A DNA stretch of 64,000 nt from Paracentrotus lividus (GCA_940671915.1 CALNVZ010003430.1:20232140-20296139); one strand, 5' to 3'; numbered from the stretch's first letter, positions 12,102 to 27,900 are shown. The notes: generated by a model from the sequence alone, not told the origin. Numbers and translations: made by a program.

Positions 12102-15100
12102 ATAAACCGCAGTTCCGTCCTGCCTCCCACTACCACCCCTAAACGTTCTCCCTGGTATCATTATTCCTGTTTCAATAACAACAAACCCATCAGGTAGCAC
12201 CATAAACATCTCCTCCTCTGCTTCTATCCTATCGGAGGTTATCCTAAATACCAACCCAATGTAATCGTTCATTATGATTAGATACCCACTCCGAGCCCAG
12301 CATCATCCCATATTTCCCGTTCTTCCGCGTTCTCTTTCACCTAGACTTGTTTTCCGTTCCTCCCGCGTCCCGCCCGTCTTGTTGACATATTAACCTCCTT
12401 AACAAACTCTACCCTCATGATCAAATACCAGTCGCAACATTCCCCAGAGATAGTAATGTCTCATTTATCATTTAATATACGTATACAAAGTCTGGTTATC
12501 TACAGTAGATATTAACATACTGAAAAATCATTCCCTTTTGTTGTCTAGACGCCAGCGTTGTTCAAATATGCCAAGCCATTTTAATACAGGCTATGCATTA
12601 TTGTAAATGGTATGCATTATTCCCCACAGCGATCCATTGCCGTGTTATTACCCGTTATAAGCATTATCAGGTATGGAACATTTTTAAAGAATGGTTACCC
12701 AGTGTGTATACTAGTTTTCATTGGTACCCCTTTATTATAAAGAGAGTACGAAACTTTATCACTGACTGGTTTTTCTTTCCAACGTATTAACCCGCATGAT
12801 ACCTTTGTGTGCATACACAGATAGCTATCTACAGTAGATGTTAAACTACCGTATGCTGTCTGTTTGTTTTCTTCATCTGTTAATACGGTTTATCTAGATT
12901 GCTCGATGTGGGCGGCGCAAATTAGCTGTTAACCAGACCATTATCCTCGCCCAATAAAGACCAGTAAGGGAATGTCCCAATCGCATGCAGCAGCCCTGGT
13001 TTCTGGTATCTCTGGAATGTTTAAAGGGGAAACTAGCGCGGGCTGTGTTGCCGAGCTTGTAAGTATGTCATGGATGCCCGATTGTCGTCTGCTCGCTTTC
13101 TTAATGTTTTGATTGAGGTCGTTCGCGGTTTAATCTACTATGCAAGGCATTGGAGCTATGGAATCTGTCTTGCACGAGCCTGAGGAGACAAATTTATGAA
13201 CTTTTATATTGGACAAGGACTTTTTGAAGGAGAAACGTGATGAATGCTTAATGGGAATATGGCCAGCAGCATTGAATTTGCTAGTCGCATATGTGGCATG
13301 ATATACTACTTGCAGGACTAAGCGACTGGTCATAGATGCCGATGAGATGACTGCACGTCTAACAATGTTATGCAGACCTTCATGTACAAGATCTGTAAAG
13401 CTCGCTTGATTATTTTTGCATACTCAACTTGACTACTCATCAATTATCTAATTTCTTGAATGGCATATATGCCTACACTAAACCGATCTGTTCAGGTTAT
13501 GGCCATATACCATTGACAATTACTGCTCCTTGAGATTTATTTTTGCCTTATTATTGTATAGACAGAATTGGCGTCATAACTACAAGTGTATTATAGTATT
13601 GCATGATATTTTGCAGAAAATGTTGATAGTCAATTAAAACGCTCAAAATGTAAATGCAACCAATTATAAGCAATCGCTGTTCATGTTGTTAAACACCAAT
13701 AACGCCTGCTGCTGACGAGCTATGCCAAAACTAATCTAATTAACCGGAAATTAGTGAAACAGATTTCAGCTTTACGTGTAGGGTTTTATCTGGTTGTGAC
13801 AGCTTTGCTTATTACTGCTTTGTGAAGCAATTTGGTATTGCATTATCTATATGATGGACTGTATGTGACAAGGTTATACATTGTATTATTTAGAGCATGG
13901 AACATCCGTTGAACAATGTTTCATTTATGTTCAGGATTCACTACAAGGGCATGGCTGTGTTTTACACGTACGTGCGCCCTTGAATAGGCATATGGAAGTT
14001 ATGCTCACAGGACGTTCTTGAAAACACATCGCTTATCTCAGGAGCATGTCGGTATGCTAGAAATATGATCCAGCTGTTCCGACAACGGTAAACTCACTCA
14101 AGCTGCTTTTTATACACACCCCTACCCCTAATCCCGTCTGGGTGCCCAAGTCTAAGAGCATGTGACGAGTTATGAGTTCATTGCCGAATGATAAACCTAT
14201 CAGTTGCCAATGTGTATCGTTGTAGTTTGGGTAAAGGTTGTTCACTTTACTGCTGTTACCATTGCATTGATGATGATGACTACAGCAGATAATTTTTCCA
14301 ACAACGCTATGCAGAGAATTTTGAACGACCCCCTGGGAGTGCCCCGTTTCTTTTAACCGGCGCCAATTGGCAGCAATTAACCGCTCTAATTCCGTTACGG
14401 AGCGATGACAGATTGCGAAGGGTGTCGTTTTTCGTTTCCTCATGCATGACGATGGCAAGGCCATGTACAAGGCAAATATAAAAACAACTATTATTTGGTT
14501 TTAATCCACTTGCTTATCCAGTAGAGGCTGTCTAGACTTGTGTCATTCATTAGTATTTCTTAACTACAGAGGGCGCGACTCGTGGTCAATGATTGGAGTA
14601 CTGTAATTGGTTTTTGAATACGAATAACACTGTAGTATTAGGACGGCAACCAAGTCTGGAACATAAGGGTCAATGGGCCAAATTGGTTATCACTGAGACA
14701 CTGACAATTTGGCAGTGTTCTATATGTTCTAATAAATTTATGAATTGTATCTCACTTTTGCTTCCTATTACCATGATTACAAAATTGGATCTTTTCCAGG
14801 GAGTATGGTTCAGCCAAGTTTGGATGATGTCATCCAAACTATAGATCTTTAAACAAGTAAGGCAGTCCCTAGCCGACTATCTTTATCAGTCATAATTATC
14901 AAGAATATCTAATTTGTATGACTTCGCAAAACAAATTTGACCGTTGCCCGATTGTGGACATCGTAAAATTCTGCTACCTTTTAAGTCATGATGGGGACAT
15001 TATTTTATAAGATAGCCTAAATTGGCGCCCTAACAAAGGTAGTGGCATAATGACTTCAATGATTTCCCTGAACTATAGGCCTACGTCACTCGCGCCTGAC

Positions 15101-16516
15101 CCAGACAGCCGCCATGTTGCAATTCAACCGAAAATTGGAGCATAAATGTGGCGTTACATGATTTAACTTAAAATGTGTTTGACTTTAACACATGATATGC
15201 ACATGCTGGGTACATTACGGCCCCTTCAAAGGCACCTGATACCCAGGTAAATTTGTCGGCTGCATTCCGCGCATAGTTTCAGTTTAGCGGTATATCTGTT
15301 TCACATAAATAACCGTCAGCGCGCGAAATTATCACCCCTGCACACAAATTAGCTCCAGGAAATTGAATTTGGTCTGTGTGTACTGTGTAGGAAGATGGAT
15401 TATTAAAAATAGAACAGCCTTTACGTATTAGATATAAAAATGAAAAGAGAAATTTCAAAAGAATTCTCTGCCGGTGTCTCGTACGCAACCAAGAAATAAT
15501 GTGGAATTAATGAGCAGAAAATGACACCGAATGCGGCTCAAACTATAGGCTAATGCATGAATGTTCTCGATAAAAAGGGACATCAAATATCCTCCACTAA
15601 ACGTCATTTTTCCTGACTTACAGAGCACATTGCAATCAAGATCTTGCCAGAATTCATTGGTCAGGACTTATTAGATTTCAATAATTACATAGACTGAACT
15701 ACATTTCACACCAAATCTTCGGGACCTTCCATGCCTGCATGTCAGCACAACAATCACCATATTTCAGTTCGCCTTTTCACATTTTATGTTAATCAAATTG
15801 GCACACATTTTACTTGAAAAGGATACATGCAACATTATATTATATGTTTTATCATTTAAAAGGTAGTCGAATATTGCTTTTATTTGAAGAAGTTTGGATT
15901 TAAATTGTGTAGACTCACTCGATATTCGCAATTACTCACACAACCAACATGTCAAATATTATTTCTATTATCAAAATGGATAAATGTTACATTTTTATAG
16001 GTTTGGAATTTGACATATTCAGAACTTCAGATTCACCCGATACATTCATCAACTATACATTCAGCCAATCTTTATCAATCAACATTAGTTACAGTTTCTT
16101 AATTTTTACTTCAAACAATCATCATCAATCATCTTTACGCATTACAGTTTCTTATTTTTTAGTGCTACTTCAATGCAACATTGAAAACATCGACTTTTGT
16201 CAGCAGCTATATTTGGAACCTAAAGGTCTAAATAATTGATGCAACAAAATGCGATTTCGTGTCATTCAAACATTGATGGCGGCATTTCTTTGATTTGTTC
16301 TCAGCGGCATTACCACAAACTACAGATAATGCCGTAACATTTTTTTTTATTAATGTGACGTTATGAATGGTGCATCATTTTACTGAAATTTATGATTTAT
16401 TTCTTATTTATTGCATGTAGTGTCACACAGCTTGAAAACTGTGTTTGAACGACGATGTCTTCAATGAGGCACTTTTATGTTGCGTTCGGATGTTGCATAT
16501 GCAACAGCGTGCTTAC
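12102..16516. other. Gene-free stretch, likely intron
   Basis: No exon, RNA gene or clear element seen. With the left contig flipped, this belongs to a roughly 10-kb intron separating rod exon 16,517-16,607 from the exon at 5,722. Confidence 0.6.
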
Positions 16517-16607
16517 CTGAAGTTCCTTGATCTTGCGCTGGAGCTGTGCCACCAGACTCTGCTCGTCCTCAAGACGGGTGTTGAGCTGAGACACCTCGAA
16601 GTCACGC
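16517..16607 (-). CDS. Mhc: Mhc rod exon: [16 protein letters not shown]; last exon on this strand
   Basis: 91 nt. G completes Lys, then [20 protein letters not shown] and [10 protein letters not shown], ending in phase 0. Acceptor acctgcag|GCGTGA, donor CTTCAG|gtaagc. No further rod exon is found on this strand to the left. In the family the next residues are of the type ARSKxEKxRxDLxRELEDL, which is what the plus-strand exon at 5,722 encodes in the left contig. Confidence 0.95.
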
Positions 16608-18847
16608 CTGCAGGTAAAAGTAAAATAAATTAAATCAGGAATTGATATTAAAGGACCATGCTCTGAACATGACATACGAGTTTTCTATCTGTATAAATCT
16701 CAAGCGGTGGCCCCATCTGTTTAGGCACATATCTGTCCTAACGAATGAAGCCTTGGTGCAAAGTCTGTGCTGTGAAATTACGATGAATAAAAAGATCTGG
16801 TGCTGATCAACAAATAATTTCGGACCGCTAAAAACAAGACATACTTAAGGGGTACAAATATACCTACAAGTTAATTTATTCACTCCGTTGCTCTAGAATA
16901 TAATTGCTTCGTCTCAGTAAAATGATTTGCTTTCATGTGATGCGATAGATCGAGTAAATCTTCTGTAATATTTTAGAGGTGAGACCAACACTACTGGAGA
17001 GGATGGACATCACTGCAACTATACAATGCATCAACGAAATTTGATTTATTAATGATTCCATATTCAATGTACCTGGCATACGAAAGATAAGCCGCGGCCC
17101 GTTGCATGAAAGCCGCATAGCGGTGTTTTAGACCGGGGAGCCGGAGCGGTATATCCGGTATATAATTCACGCAGTGGGCCACGGCTAAGTTTTGGTAAGC
17201 CGTCTTAGAAAAACAATTGTCTCATAGACTTACTTCTTGATGGCTTCTTCAGCCTCGCGTTTAGCGTGCTCGAGTTCCTCCACGGTCTCCTGGGTCATCT
17301 TGAGGTCACCCTCCAGCTTTCTCTTGACCTTCTCGACGTCGGCACGGATCTTCTTCTCGTGCTCGAGGTTGTCCTCAAGCTGTTAAGTTCAAAAGTTCAA
17401 TGTTTAAAGTTTATTTCCACATTTCATTTTTTTAAATGTACATAATAAAAACATACATTATAAAGAAGAATAACAGTTGTAAAAGTTTCTTCGAAGAAGG
17501 TTTTCCAAACAGCCTTCTGTCATGATATTATTTTAAAAGCTTATCTTTATATCGAAATTCATGAAGTATGAGAGTGTAGGCCAACAAGTTTATTTTTTAA
17601 ACGTGATAATAGGCGAAAGGAATTACAACACGAACGTCCCATTTTTGGGGAAACATGATAATGTCTTTCTCGTGATAATCATGTAGGTATGCATCACACT
17701 TGCATTAAGTTTTTAATAATAATCGGGTTTTATACAGAAACATAGAAATGTTCGGAGGAGCATAGTGGGCATACTTATTATTACTCGTATGAGCTTTGCA
17801 AAGAATAGCGGGTAATATTGTAAGATCAATCGGCATTTACAGTAAAAGACCACGTTATAAAAATGTTGCACAGGGATATGATACAATAATTTAAGAAGTT
17901 CCGGATTAAGAAGTGATGTTTTAGGTTGTAATGTCTATAAGTACTCCATGGAAGAACAGCGGTAAAATGGGATTTGCGCTGTATTCCATATCAAATTGGA
18001 TTATATTCCCATTGTGTATTATATTTTCTCATTATTTTACGGAAATAATGATAAAAGCAGAAAAAAAGAAAAAAGGGGGAATCGAAATGGAAAAGATATG
18101 GGGTACTGACCTCATCGACGGATGCCTCGAGCTTGGCCTTGACCTTTGATAGATGGTTGGACTTCTCCTCTTCCTGGGCGAGTGCGTCCAGAGTCTTTCC
18201 ATGTTCCTCCTCGAGGGACGCCTTCTCCTTCGACAGCTTGGCGATCACGTTGTCTTGGGCGGCGATGTCGTCATTCAGGCTCCTAATCGTAGCGTCCTTC
18301 TGCTTCTTCTCCTCCTCGGACTAATATAATTGGGGCGAAGGAGAAGCAATTGGACGCCAGGATCGGGTATGCACTGAGGTCGGTCCTTACATCGTTTTAT
18401 GTGAATGGGACTAATTCCCGTTTCGAAAGCACGGTATAATTATTCTAATCATATTTGAATGAATAAACTATGAGCACATTCGGAAAGGCTTTTCATTGAA
18501 GTACAAGTGTGATGCTCTTTTTATGATCTTATTTGACGGGGGACGACATAAGTGTGCGACCTCAATAACTTTGAAATTACATTTAATATTAAAAGTCCTT
18601 TTATTATTATTATTATTACTAATTATCAATGATTTCGCAAGATTGAAATAAACATTAGCCTATCAGGAACAAAAAATTACGTTTATAGGATGAAAACATT
18701 TTATTTTGAATTCAATAAGCACTTTACGTCTTTTTTTTTATATCATACATTGAAACATTTCATGAAATAAGAAACGAATCATTGATTAACAAACAAATAC
18801 AATGGAGGTAGAAAAAAAATCGATTATATTCGATTAAAATCGTTAAA

Positions 18848-18884
<37 letters not shown>

Positions 18885-21800
18885 GACAAACAAGTTTTAA
18901 AGAAACGCATCGGAGTTTAAAATCAAACACACGGGTTAATTATAATTGGTAAGAGAACATGCACCTTTTTATAAGCGAACGATAACGGTTCGGGTTTTGA
19001 AAGACATCGCAAAATAATAAATGGATATAGCTTTTGCTTAAAGTAAAACGATTAGCCTTTTCAACTCTTAAAAACACACGATTAGTGGTATTAATATAAA
19101 ATAAATTAAAATTGAGACCCTAACATTTAGGAAATATCTAATTCGTTTTCGTTAAATTGGTACGCGATATCCGGAGCCGATTCGGAGCAAATTAAAAGTC
19201 GGTTAGGCCTACCAGTTCGGCTAGACTTATATTAGGCTCATGGGTATGACATTTGAGTATCTTCTTAGTAATTTAGCTCCTGAAGGTTCACGTTTATTTG
19301 TGATGGAGCTTAATTTTAAAAAGATATAAACAAAAATATGGATTGATGATCACAATTCATTTGGCATATCTCATGTTAATGGTGAGATATGAAAAGCAGA
19401 TGACGTATAACTAGTGACTTTTTCTAAATGAAATTTGTGTATCTTCTTAGTAATTTGGCTCCTGAAGTGTTCACGTTTGTGATGGAGCTAAATTTTAAAA
19501 AGATATATAAAAATATGGATTGCTGATCACATTTCCTCAAGCAGATTGTGAAGAAAGCATGATTGTAAGAAATTCAAACTACGACACTGCCACTGTAACC
19601 CACGGCTGGAAATGAAGACCAGTTGTCAAACAATTTTTGTGAAGCATCGATGTGCATGTCATGTCAAGTTTTAAGCATTGTTTCCTGCAATTCTGCAAGC
19701 CTACGTCTTTGCTTATAATTTAAGACTCTTTCCGTAGCATAAACTAAATCCTAACAATTTTGGTCATGCCTACTTTTTTGCTTCTCCAAGCCTGATACTC
19801 CCTAATAATTCAAATCCCTTCCATTATCATGGAATAAATCTTTTGTGTTGTATCAAAGAAAAGAATAATATGCCTAAATTAGGATCAAGTTGCAAAGTAT
19901 TCTCTGAAAAGGATTAGTCATTAGATAAATAATAATTTCCAATTCAGTATTCCACATAGTTAGTTTTCATTAAAAATTATTTATGATAGATTATATCTTT
20001 CCCATATTTTGGGGGAATATTCTTATTCAAATCTTCCGCATGGTTTATGGAAAATAAGGCATGCAACACAGCAAAATGTAAAAACCACTTTTATTGGTGG
20101 CAAAGATGAAAATGAATGTCAAAAGTCAGGCAAATTGTTAGAAAAATCAGGAAAACAGCAAAAAAAAAAATCGAAATCTCTTTAATGATGGGCTTAGAGT
20201 TCTGGGTGATATCAATACCTTTTACTTTTATTTTATAGATATGATGTTATGAATATCATGCATTGTTTTAATTAGATCAAAGATTAAACCAAACATGTCA
20301 TGACTGCGCACACTGTTATTAATGAATAAGACACTTCACAAAAACTGTTAGAATACGAACAACAAATGCGACGCTCAGAATTCGGTACAATTATATATAT
20401 TTTTTTCTCTCCCTTGGGGGAAAAATAATCGTTTTTTTGAAGAAAAAAAATGTGTGTTTTTCATTTTGAAAGTACCAAATGTCTTGCGTTATCCGTTGCT
20501 AGTATATAAACCGGTATTATGTAAGACCCAAAAGTAAAATGCGGAACGAAATGACATTTCGAAATCAAAATTGTTTTGTCATGATTCTGTCCAAGAGCTC
20601 TTACAAATTAAGAGGGCTCTGTGACATACCATTCGTTCAACATTATCCCTTTGGGTTTTGCTCATTGCGACATTAAAGAAGATATCCGCAAGGAACAGAC
20701 GTTGCAGCACCATATTTTTAGTAGCTTCAATCCAGCTTTTGTGAAAATACCACGTTTTTATTACGCATGGTTGCAAGAAGTGCCTGTTGCGGATATCATA
20801 CTTCAGTGTAGCAACGAGCATTTGGAAGAACTTTCACATTTAATCGCTCCATGTTGGACCAGCATCAGTTCAATCAGATGAGTGCCTTACACACCGGTAG
20901 CAGTGATAATCAAATTATATTCTACGACATGTTTGGGCTAGGCACCGCAACACTGATTGAACTAAAGCTGGTACAGTCAAGGAACGCAACAATGCGCACG
21001 TTCTTTTCTTTTCGGATGGGTTATCGTCGCAGTACCTTAGTGAGAGTTATCTCGAGATCCTCGATGTCACGTTTGAGTTCGGAGGCTTCCTGCTCGAGTT
21101 TGCGCTTGGCGGCAGAGACGTTGGCGGTCGAGTCCTCTTCTTCCTCAAGACGCTCTTGCAGCTCCTGTGTTGTTTCAAGTCAGAAAAGACGATTTGGGAG
21201 AAACGGACAACAATGAAGGAATGACGAGTAAAAAGATGAACGAAAAGGAATATACCAAGTCAAATAAAAGAGAGAAACAGGGAGGTTTAAGGACGTATAC
21301 GAAAGGAAGGAAATATGAGATGTCGAAGAAAAGGGATGCAAGAGATGGGACATGGGAGTGTACAAAAGAAAGGACATATACCACGTAAAAAAGAGAGAGA
21401 GAGATTTGTAAAAAGCATACGAGAAAAGGACAAAAAGGAGTAAAAATCAGTAAAAACGAATTAGAAATGAAAAATACAGGCAATTAAACATTCATTATAA
21501 GAAATTAAAATATGTCGAATTTTTCATTCAAATCAGTTTTTCGAAAAATTACACTTTTTTTCTTAGCGATACATTCTTCGTTAAAGTATGGATTTGGATT
21601 CTAAAGAGTAGCATCACAATTTCGATATTCCTATTCATACAGCAATTCGGAATATAAATTAAAAAAACACTACTTTGTAAATATGATATATGAAAATCCT
21701 ATCTCAATTTCTTTCAAAAATCCCGTTGCAAGAAAACCATAAAGTATGAGGCAGGCTTTGCGGGAAACATTATATTTGTCGCCCACGGGATGCAAGAGGT

Positions 21801-24800
21801 TAATCATTTATGTTGAATGTCTTACTGTGAGTTGTGTCTGAAGATCGGCTTTGAGTGACATCATCTTGGTAAACTTCTCCTCGATCTCAACAGCAGACTC
21901 TTGCTCCTAGAAAGACAATAAAATTCAGGAACGAGTTAAAAATATCGCCAACTACCCTTTGAAATATTACGCTTTCTTCCTTTATAGCTGATGAAGTTTC
22001 ACATGTCTTAATTTGTAGAGCAAGTCTAAGTGGCTCTGAACTGGAGAACCTCAATTTGCGAGGGAAAAAAATGAATAGTTAAATCGTAAAGAGTTACTAC
22101 CAAATTGCAGATTGATAGTAACCAATTATGATCATTGATGTATGCATGTCTTGCAAAGATGCATCATTCTGAACCAATTTTAAATTTCCTAATAAATAAC
22201 TTTATAGGTTACTTTCTATGTTATGTGTCTCTCAAATTATCATTATGTAAATTATTATAGGGCGCTTTCAATCTGAAATTATAATTTTATGGAATATTTT
22301 TTTGTTTTGTCTTTTTTTTCCACTTATTATTATTATTTTTTTAGATTGGTGTACACTATCAAAGAAGTCACTTTTATCGTTGACTAATGCAATGTAGTAA
22401 GCACCCTCAAAAAAATGTAATTGTTGTCGTGTCACATTTGATATTGCTTTCAAACTTTAAATTTATATATAATTTTATTGAGTCTCATTAAAAAATATGA
22501 AGTACAAATCATCATCTCGTTCATACCCCATATTTCAAAATCAATTGTTAAATAAAAACCTAAATAGAACAAATTTGTACCTGTATTACTGGTCGACTAT
22601 GAATTGTTTTGCTTTATGGACCTCATACAGTATTACTAACAAAATGATAATCAGATATAAACTGTCTCCATTTAATAAACTGTAAAATTAGCATAAAAAC
22701 TCTAGAAGATACGATATACTTTCCAAAGGATTTATGTTTACTCATCAGATGTGCCTCGCCATGCAAACCAAAGATGTATTTCGGACCTGTGACATTTATT
22801 TCAACATCTACTAGTATTCTAGCTACTATTATTTTAACATCAAAAAGCATGTGAACACCAATATTTACAATTTTTATTTACAATTTAACATTTTTTTTTG
22901 CATTGCTAAAGAAAAGAACATTTAAAAGAGAAATACAGATCTCTTTACAAATATGAAGGGAACCTTTGAAAGTTGTTAAAGGCTGTTAGATGTGTTCCAG
23001 TTCATTTTACATCATACAACAAAGAATTTACTTATACCAATTGACAAACCAAAAACAAAAAGCATTGTAACATCTCAGAATAGAAAAGAAAAACATTTAA
23101 AAGAGAGATACACCTCCCTTTACGAAAACGTTCAGAACCAATCGATTCCAAAAACAAATTATTTGATACAATTTCATAACCACATCACTGAAATTTTATA
23201 AACACTTTACTTTCTACAATATTTTACAATACAGAGGAGAGAAAGAAGAAAGAAATTCTTTAAAATAACCGATACAGCAAATTCATTCAAGTATTTTGTC
23301 ATTGTGTAGTATTATAGGTGTCTCAGCTCATGAAAATAAAATATATTGTATTATTTATTATCTTGACAATTCGCTAACGAAGCAAATTCAATCAGACCCG
23401 CGAGTATTTCAGAACACGTTGTATCATTAAGTTTGGTGAACCTTGATAATACAGTACTATTACTACTACTGCATAATTCACCAAGTTTACTTTGTATTAT
23501 GTTCATGTCATCGAATATTAAATAATCTTAACCTAGTACTAAATATTTTTATATTGGATGAAATGACGAGCAATTTGCTACCTATCTTAATATTTTAAGT
23601 GCGCCCCAAAATTTTTCACTGGTGGAAGTCCCCATTAGATATATACTCACGGAGTTCAGCTGAGCCAAGAGGTCGGCCTTCTCCTTGAGTAGGTCTGCGT
23701 TCTTCTCTTCCATTGCTGCTTTCTCCTCTTTCTCTGCCTTGAGAAGTTCCTTAGCCTTCTTGATGAGTTCATCCTTAGCCTTCATCTCGTCCTCAGCACG
23801 GGCAACGTTCAGCAGTGGCTTCACCTATTGATTTTCAAGATAATCAAGAGTTATAAGACACCATGCAAGAATAGTGCAATGGTGGCATCACACTTGCCAT
23901 AGGACGGATTTGAGACGGTTTTGAACCTAGCCGCAGAGACGTCTCAGACACGTTTCCCGAGTCTCCGCGACGTATCATGATCGGGATATAGAATATGCTT
24001 GAAGTTTATAATTTTTATAATTTGTTGGGTTTTTTTTTTATTATCGGAGACGTATCTGAGTTTCCGAGTCACAGAGATGTATCCGCGAAGTGAGATTCCA
24101 CCCTAACTATCATCATGACTATGTAAACTTTTCAAGCACCAATATTTAAGGGGTCATCTTGAGTGATTTGTTCAAATGCAGTAAGAAGTAGATGCCCTGT
24201 ATACGATCAACTGGAGTCCTCAATTGCTCCTCAATTTGTCTCGTTTTTTTTACCCAGAATGCAACATTCTTAGCTATATAGTCTTTCATAATTATGATAT
24301 AGACCCACTTTTTATGGAAACACATTTATCTGCTACTCATTACATTCACACCGCAATAATTATAATACCAAGTAGCAAAACAAGAACGTTTTTCCTCAGA
24401 AAATTGTGGTGTCGCTATATAAATTAAATTGTATACTTTATACTGGAATATACCTCGCTCTATCAATATTATGTCCTTTTAGAGCCAACGCAAAGTGTGG
24501 GTTGGCACGCTATCGCTTGATAAAAGAATGTGTAACTTGATGGACTAAAGAGGCTTGCCAAAATCTGAGCTGTGGAGGCCCTACATGCTGCCAATTCATA
24601 TAATAATATCTCCAGAGGAAACCCTGAACAATTTATTTCCTAAGCATCATTACATGCTTCACAATAAGTAAAAAATAGTGCGAGTGACGAAAATACCAAA
24701 TTATTTTTCCTCCATGCATAGACTACTGTGTTGACTTAAGTGTACCAACGTATGCTTACGCAAATGGTAATACTCAGTCAATAATATCTCGGCAATAATC

Positions 24801-24887
24801 TATTAGCTCAAAATCTCAGGTGATTTTCGTCTGACCTAAAAGTAGGCAATTATGATAATACCATTAGCTGGATGATTGTAACGCCTT

Positions 24888-24921
<34 letters not shown>

Positions 24922-27900
24922 TTACGGATCCTGAACGAAGTTAAAAAATCGCTTTGTGGGTCTTACCTTGGTGTAGAGTCTCCACCATGGCCAGTTCCTG
25001 AGGATGAGGTACTTGCGGAGATTACGCTGAATGACACCCAGACCAAGCTTCTGATCCAGCATCTTCTTGAACTCGATACGGGCGAGGTACCCACGGATCT
25101 GGGCCTGGATCATGGAAATGATCTCAGCCAGACGGTCGTCACGCCATTCTTCAAGCTTACCCAGGACACCGGCACGGAAGAATACCTGTAGGTAGGTAAG
25201 TAGATATTAGGGGAAAAAGGAAAGAGAGCTCTTGAAAAGTGATCTATATGTCGTCATGGATAATCTGGAGAGAAAACTTTTCATCTGGTTTTCATCACGA
25301 AGTATTGTACATGAGGCTATTTCTCTAGGGCAGTGGTAGATGATAATTATGATCTACCGTCTGCTCATCTGCACGGCAGCTGCATGCCGATGAATCCCGA
25401 AGTTTCCAGCTGTGAATATTGGCGTTGAGCCTGCCAACCCCAGTTCATACTCTTAACCATTATTTGTGATCACACTGTTCAGACTTTTGGATACTGCATG
25501 TACGCTAGGAGGGCAGGGATTAATTTTGAGCATTTTTACCTTGGTGTGTCCCATACGGAACTCGTTCTCCTCGAGAGGAAGGGCTTTGAGAAGCATGTCG
25601 GCGGCCTTGCGACTGTCCATGAATCCCTGAGGGATGGCACTGGGAGCAAGGATGGCATATCTAAGATGGAAAAGAAGAAGGCGAGATAATGAAGCATCAT
25701 GACTTGAGGTATGGCTGCGGCAAGAAGTTGCACGAAGATCAGGATGGCATTTCATCAAAGGACTTGTCGGACGTTTTATCCGACAAACTGTTATAAGCTA
25801 CTGAAATGCTTGCATCTGATTGGCTGAGAACAACATTGTCGGATGAAATATCTGACAAGTCCTTTGATGAAATGCCCCCCGGGACAATCCTTAAGTAATA
25901 TTGGTTAGAGATACACCAACGGACACAGGTGAAGGATAGGAGGCACAAACCTTTGTAATGGTTATGGACACTGTTTGAATGGATCCTATAGATAATTGAG
26001 GGGAAATCACCCTTTCATTTCAGCTTTTAAATGACTGGTCGATGATTGTTAATGATCTTGAGATGATTTCAGGATTTCCAGATTGGATTCAACTCTTATT
26101 CAGAATAAAATGAATTCCCCATCTTAGTCGGACTGTAACTTCCACTGTCTTATATTAAGAGTGCTATCTACGTATAACCGGTTAAGATCAGTCACAACCG
26201 GTACTGACCAGATCAAACCACCTATCTTTCAGGGATCTGCTGAGAGAATCCCTTACATTTTAAGATACAATATTATAGTTGAACTACCACTCTATTACAT
26301 CGATACAACCCATTATACAACCCATTATACTAACTGAGTCACAACTGGAAATGACTAGCTACAGCCTGTAATGACCGATCAGCTTGAACCAGTACTGACT
26401 GGGCCGAACCACGTACCTCTGCTTGAAAGCGGACCCGGCTGGGAACTACCACCCTTTAACATTACAAGTGCAACATTTTCAACCCATACACTAGTCAAGC
26501 AACAACCGGTATTGGCTAGCTATGACCAGTTAGAACCGGTACTGACCGGTACGATCCACCCACCTCTGCTTGAATTCACCGAAGGGCAGTCTGTTGGGGA
26601 ATCCTTTACGGCAGATACGGATACCTTCCAACACACCGTTACAGGCGAGCTGATGGAGGACGAGATAGGCATCAATGACACCGGGAGCCTTCTTCTCGTT
26701 GGGGATGATGCAACGCACAAAGTGAGGCTGTGTGTTGTACAGTGTGGTCAGCAGACGGTTCAACTGCTCCTGTTGGCGGGAAATGATAATGGCGGGAAAA
26801 GCGTGAGTATTGCCCTTGTATGATCGATCTATCTTATCTATATTCGACCGTTACCGATACCTATGAAAAAGACTATCGTTTTTTTTTTTTTTTTTTTTGT
26901 GTTGAGAAATTATACAGTGCACCTAGAAATCACAGTTTGGGTTGAGTCTGTTTGTTTGTTTTGGGTTTTTTTTTTCATATTAAGTCATGTTTGAAAATCT
27001 ACGCACTCCTTTAGAAAAAAAAATTCTGCCTTACTATATAATTTTATATAGGCTACGTATAGCTATAAATTTAATTGTTCAGATTTTTTTTTTTTGTGTG
27101 TAGAATTCCATGTAATTAGTTTTAAAAGATGACACCCATCCCGAGCTTAAAGCCTTTTAGAGACTGTTATTTGAGCGTATTTCATCAAATTAAATCCAGG
27201 TAATATACAATTGATGCACTTTATCTTATGTAGATGTGAATGTAGCTAAAATAGAGTGCCATTTCAGAAGAAATTTATTCAAGTGTACGGATTTAAGAAC
27301 AAGGCTGCTCAATTCCTTGGTTTTACCATTTCTTTGAAATGGCATATCAAATATACTGACTATCCTAAATTTAGTATTATATTCCTTCAATATTTATTGA
27401 TATAGAATCACACGAAACCGCAACAGAATATTCTGAAACGTTACAATAACAATATGGGAATAAAACTATTGTGCTCTAAATCACGTACGGCAAAGTGTAT
27501 GTATTGTACATTTTCCAGCCCGCTTCTTTACAATTTGGACCCTTCTTTTAGATTTTTATGGGGAAAATTTTAGCATTAACAAAGAAATGAAAGTGTGAAT
27601 TATCGGTTTCCCTTTTTCTTCCCCCTTTTTTCCGCAATCGTCATACAAATATACTTTAATCTTACAAAGTGCAATTTGCTACTATTGGTTTTACATTTTG
27701 TCCTTAATTTGTTTTTCATCTTTATTTAACCATTTAATGCAATTCAGTAGTAATTTTCTTTTTGGAAAATGGTTTAAAATATATTTCTATTCTATCAATA
27801 AATATGATCAAAGCGGGCTGGAAAAACAGCAACAATTAGATTTTGAAATACCAACATCCTATAACAATATATATATATACATTTTATAAGCCCTACTTGA

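Larger units (their letters stand above)
18321..21035. other. Intron between rod exons
   Basis: Gene-free 2.7-kb intron. It holds the A run at 18,850 and the direct duplication at 19,255-19,535, plus homopolymer-rich sequence near 20,400. Nothing else was recognised. Confidence 0.7.

Noticed and set aside
26371-26823. 150-codon plus-strand ORF, the longest by length
   Set aside because: It is antisense to the SH1/SH2 exon of Mhc; open only because of codon bias of the real exon and the tandem repeat.
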